From contig DSDR01000166.1 of NCBI GenBank assembly GCA_011048645.1, forward strand, positions 1 through 12,815: 12,815 bases of DNA, given 5' to 3'. Source of the DNA: Phycisphaerales bacterium. GTDB taxonomy: Bacteria; Planctomycetota; Phycisphaerae; Sedimentisphaerales; Anaerohalosphaeraceae. The notes under the pieces were generated by a model. The model made no database searches. It saw only the letters and a program-made list of their open reading frames with translations, and was not told the origin of the DNA. Of this stretch, positions 12,813 through 12,815 are shown in pieces. The stretch's first letter is position 1; every line of letters begins with the position of its first letter. A program made the translations under genes and the position numbers.

Positions 12813-12815
12813 AAA

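Overview
This window is a sulfate-assimilation and cysteine/methionine biosynthesis island. It carries two gene clusters on the + strand, each headed by an Rrf2-family regulator, with a short minus-strand block of two unrelated genes between them. I think the host is an anaerobic or facultative Gram-negative bacterium, perhaps a planctomycete of the Phycisphaerae type. This is a low-to-moderate-confidence inference from the moderately high-GC coding sequence, the secreted GH43 glycosidase, the low-complexity intergenic repeats and the enzyme types. No 16S rRNA or other marker is present to confirm it.

Region 1 (1-5742, + strand) runs rrf2-A, a small DUF2061 membrane protein, cysH, cysD, cysN fused to a CysC-like domain, and a ferredoxin-type sulfite reductase. 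Together these activate sulfate to APS (CysD/CysN), reduce APS directly to sulfite (CysH of the 4Fe-4S APS-reductase type) and reduce sulfite to sulfide. The APS-kinase domain on CysN has lost its Walker A Ser/Thr, its DGDN motif and the lid region. That fits a pathway that does not need PAPS. The spacers between cysH/cysD, cysD/cysN and cysN/sir are built of 7-bp-period AT-rich tandem repeats that begin at or within the upstream stop codon, and two of the three are followed by a small GC hairpin. The same kind of element recurs after nadA.

Region 2 (5743-5980) is a non-coding stretch packed with inverted repeats: a 7-bp perfect hairpin, an 8-bp dyad and a 20-bp CACGAAG-type inverted repeat. 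It separates the first operon from the minus-strand block.

Region 3 (5981-7704, minus strand) holds a secreted GH43 galactanase-like glycosidase and, downstream of it, a protein that looks phage-derived and distantly ThyX-like. Neither has an evident link to sulfur metabolism. The 305-bp divergent spacer (7705-8009) holds a plausible GH43 promoter, a plausible promoter for the second cluster and a 17-codon micro-ORF with a perfect Shine-Dalgarno sequence.

Region 4 (8010-12812, + strand) runs rrf2-B (with an IscR-like Cys cluster), cysK, cysE, nadA and metY. CysE makes O-acetylserine. CysK and MetY use sulfide from region 1 to make cysteine and homocysteine. nadA (quinolinate synthase) appears to have its own promoter placed so that its mRNA would be nearly leaderless.

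The most interesting signals are regulatory. Both Rrf2 proteins end in Asn-Tyr-x-Ile, the kind of C-terminal Ile tail used by partners of CysK, while CysE here ends in Ser and lacks that tail. A 15-bp element (13/15 identical) lies upstream of both the DUF2061-cysH and the rrf2-B-cysK transcription units.
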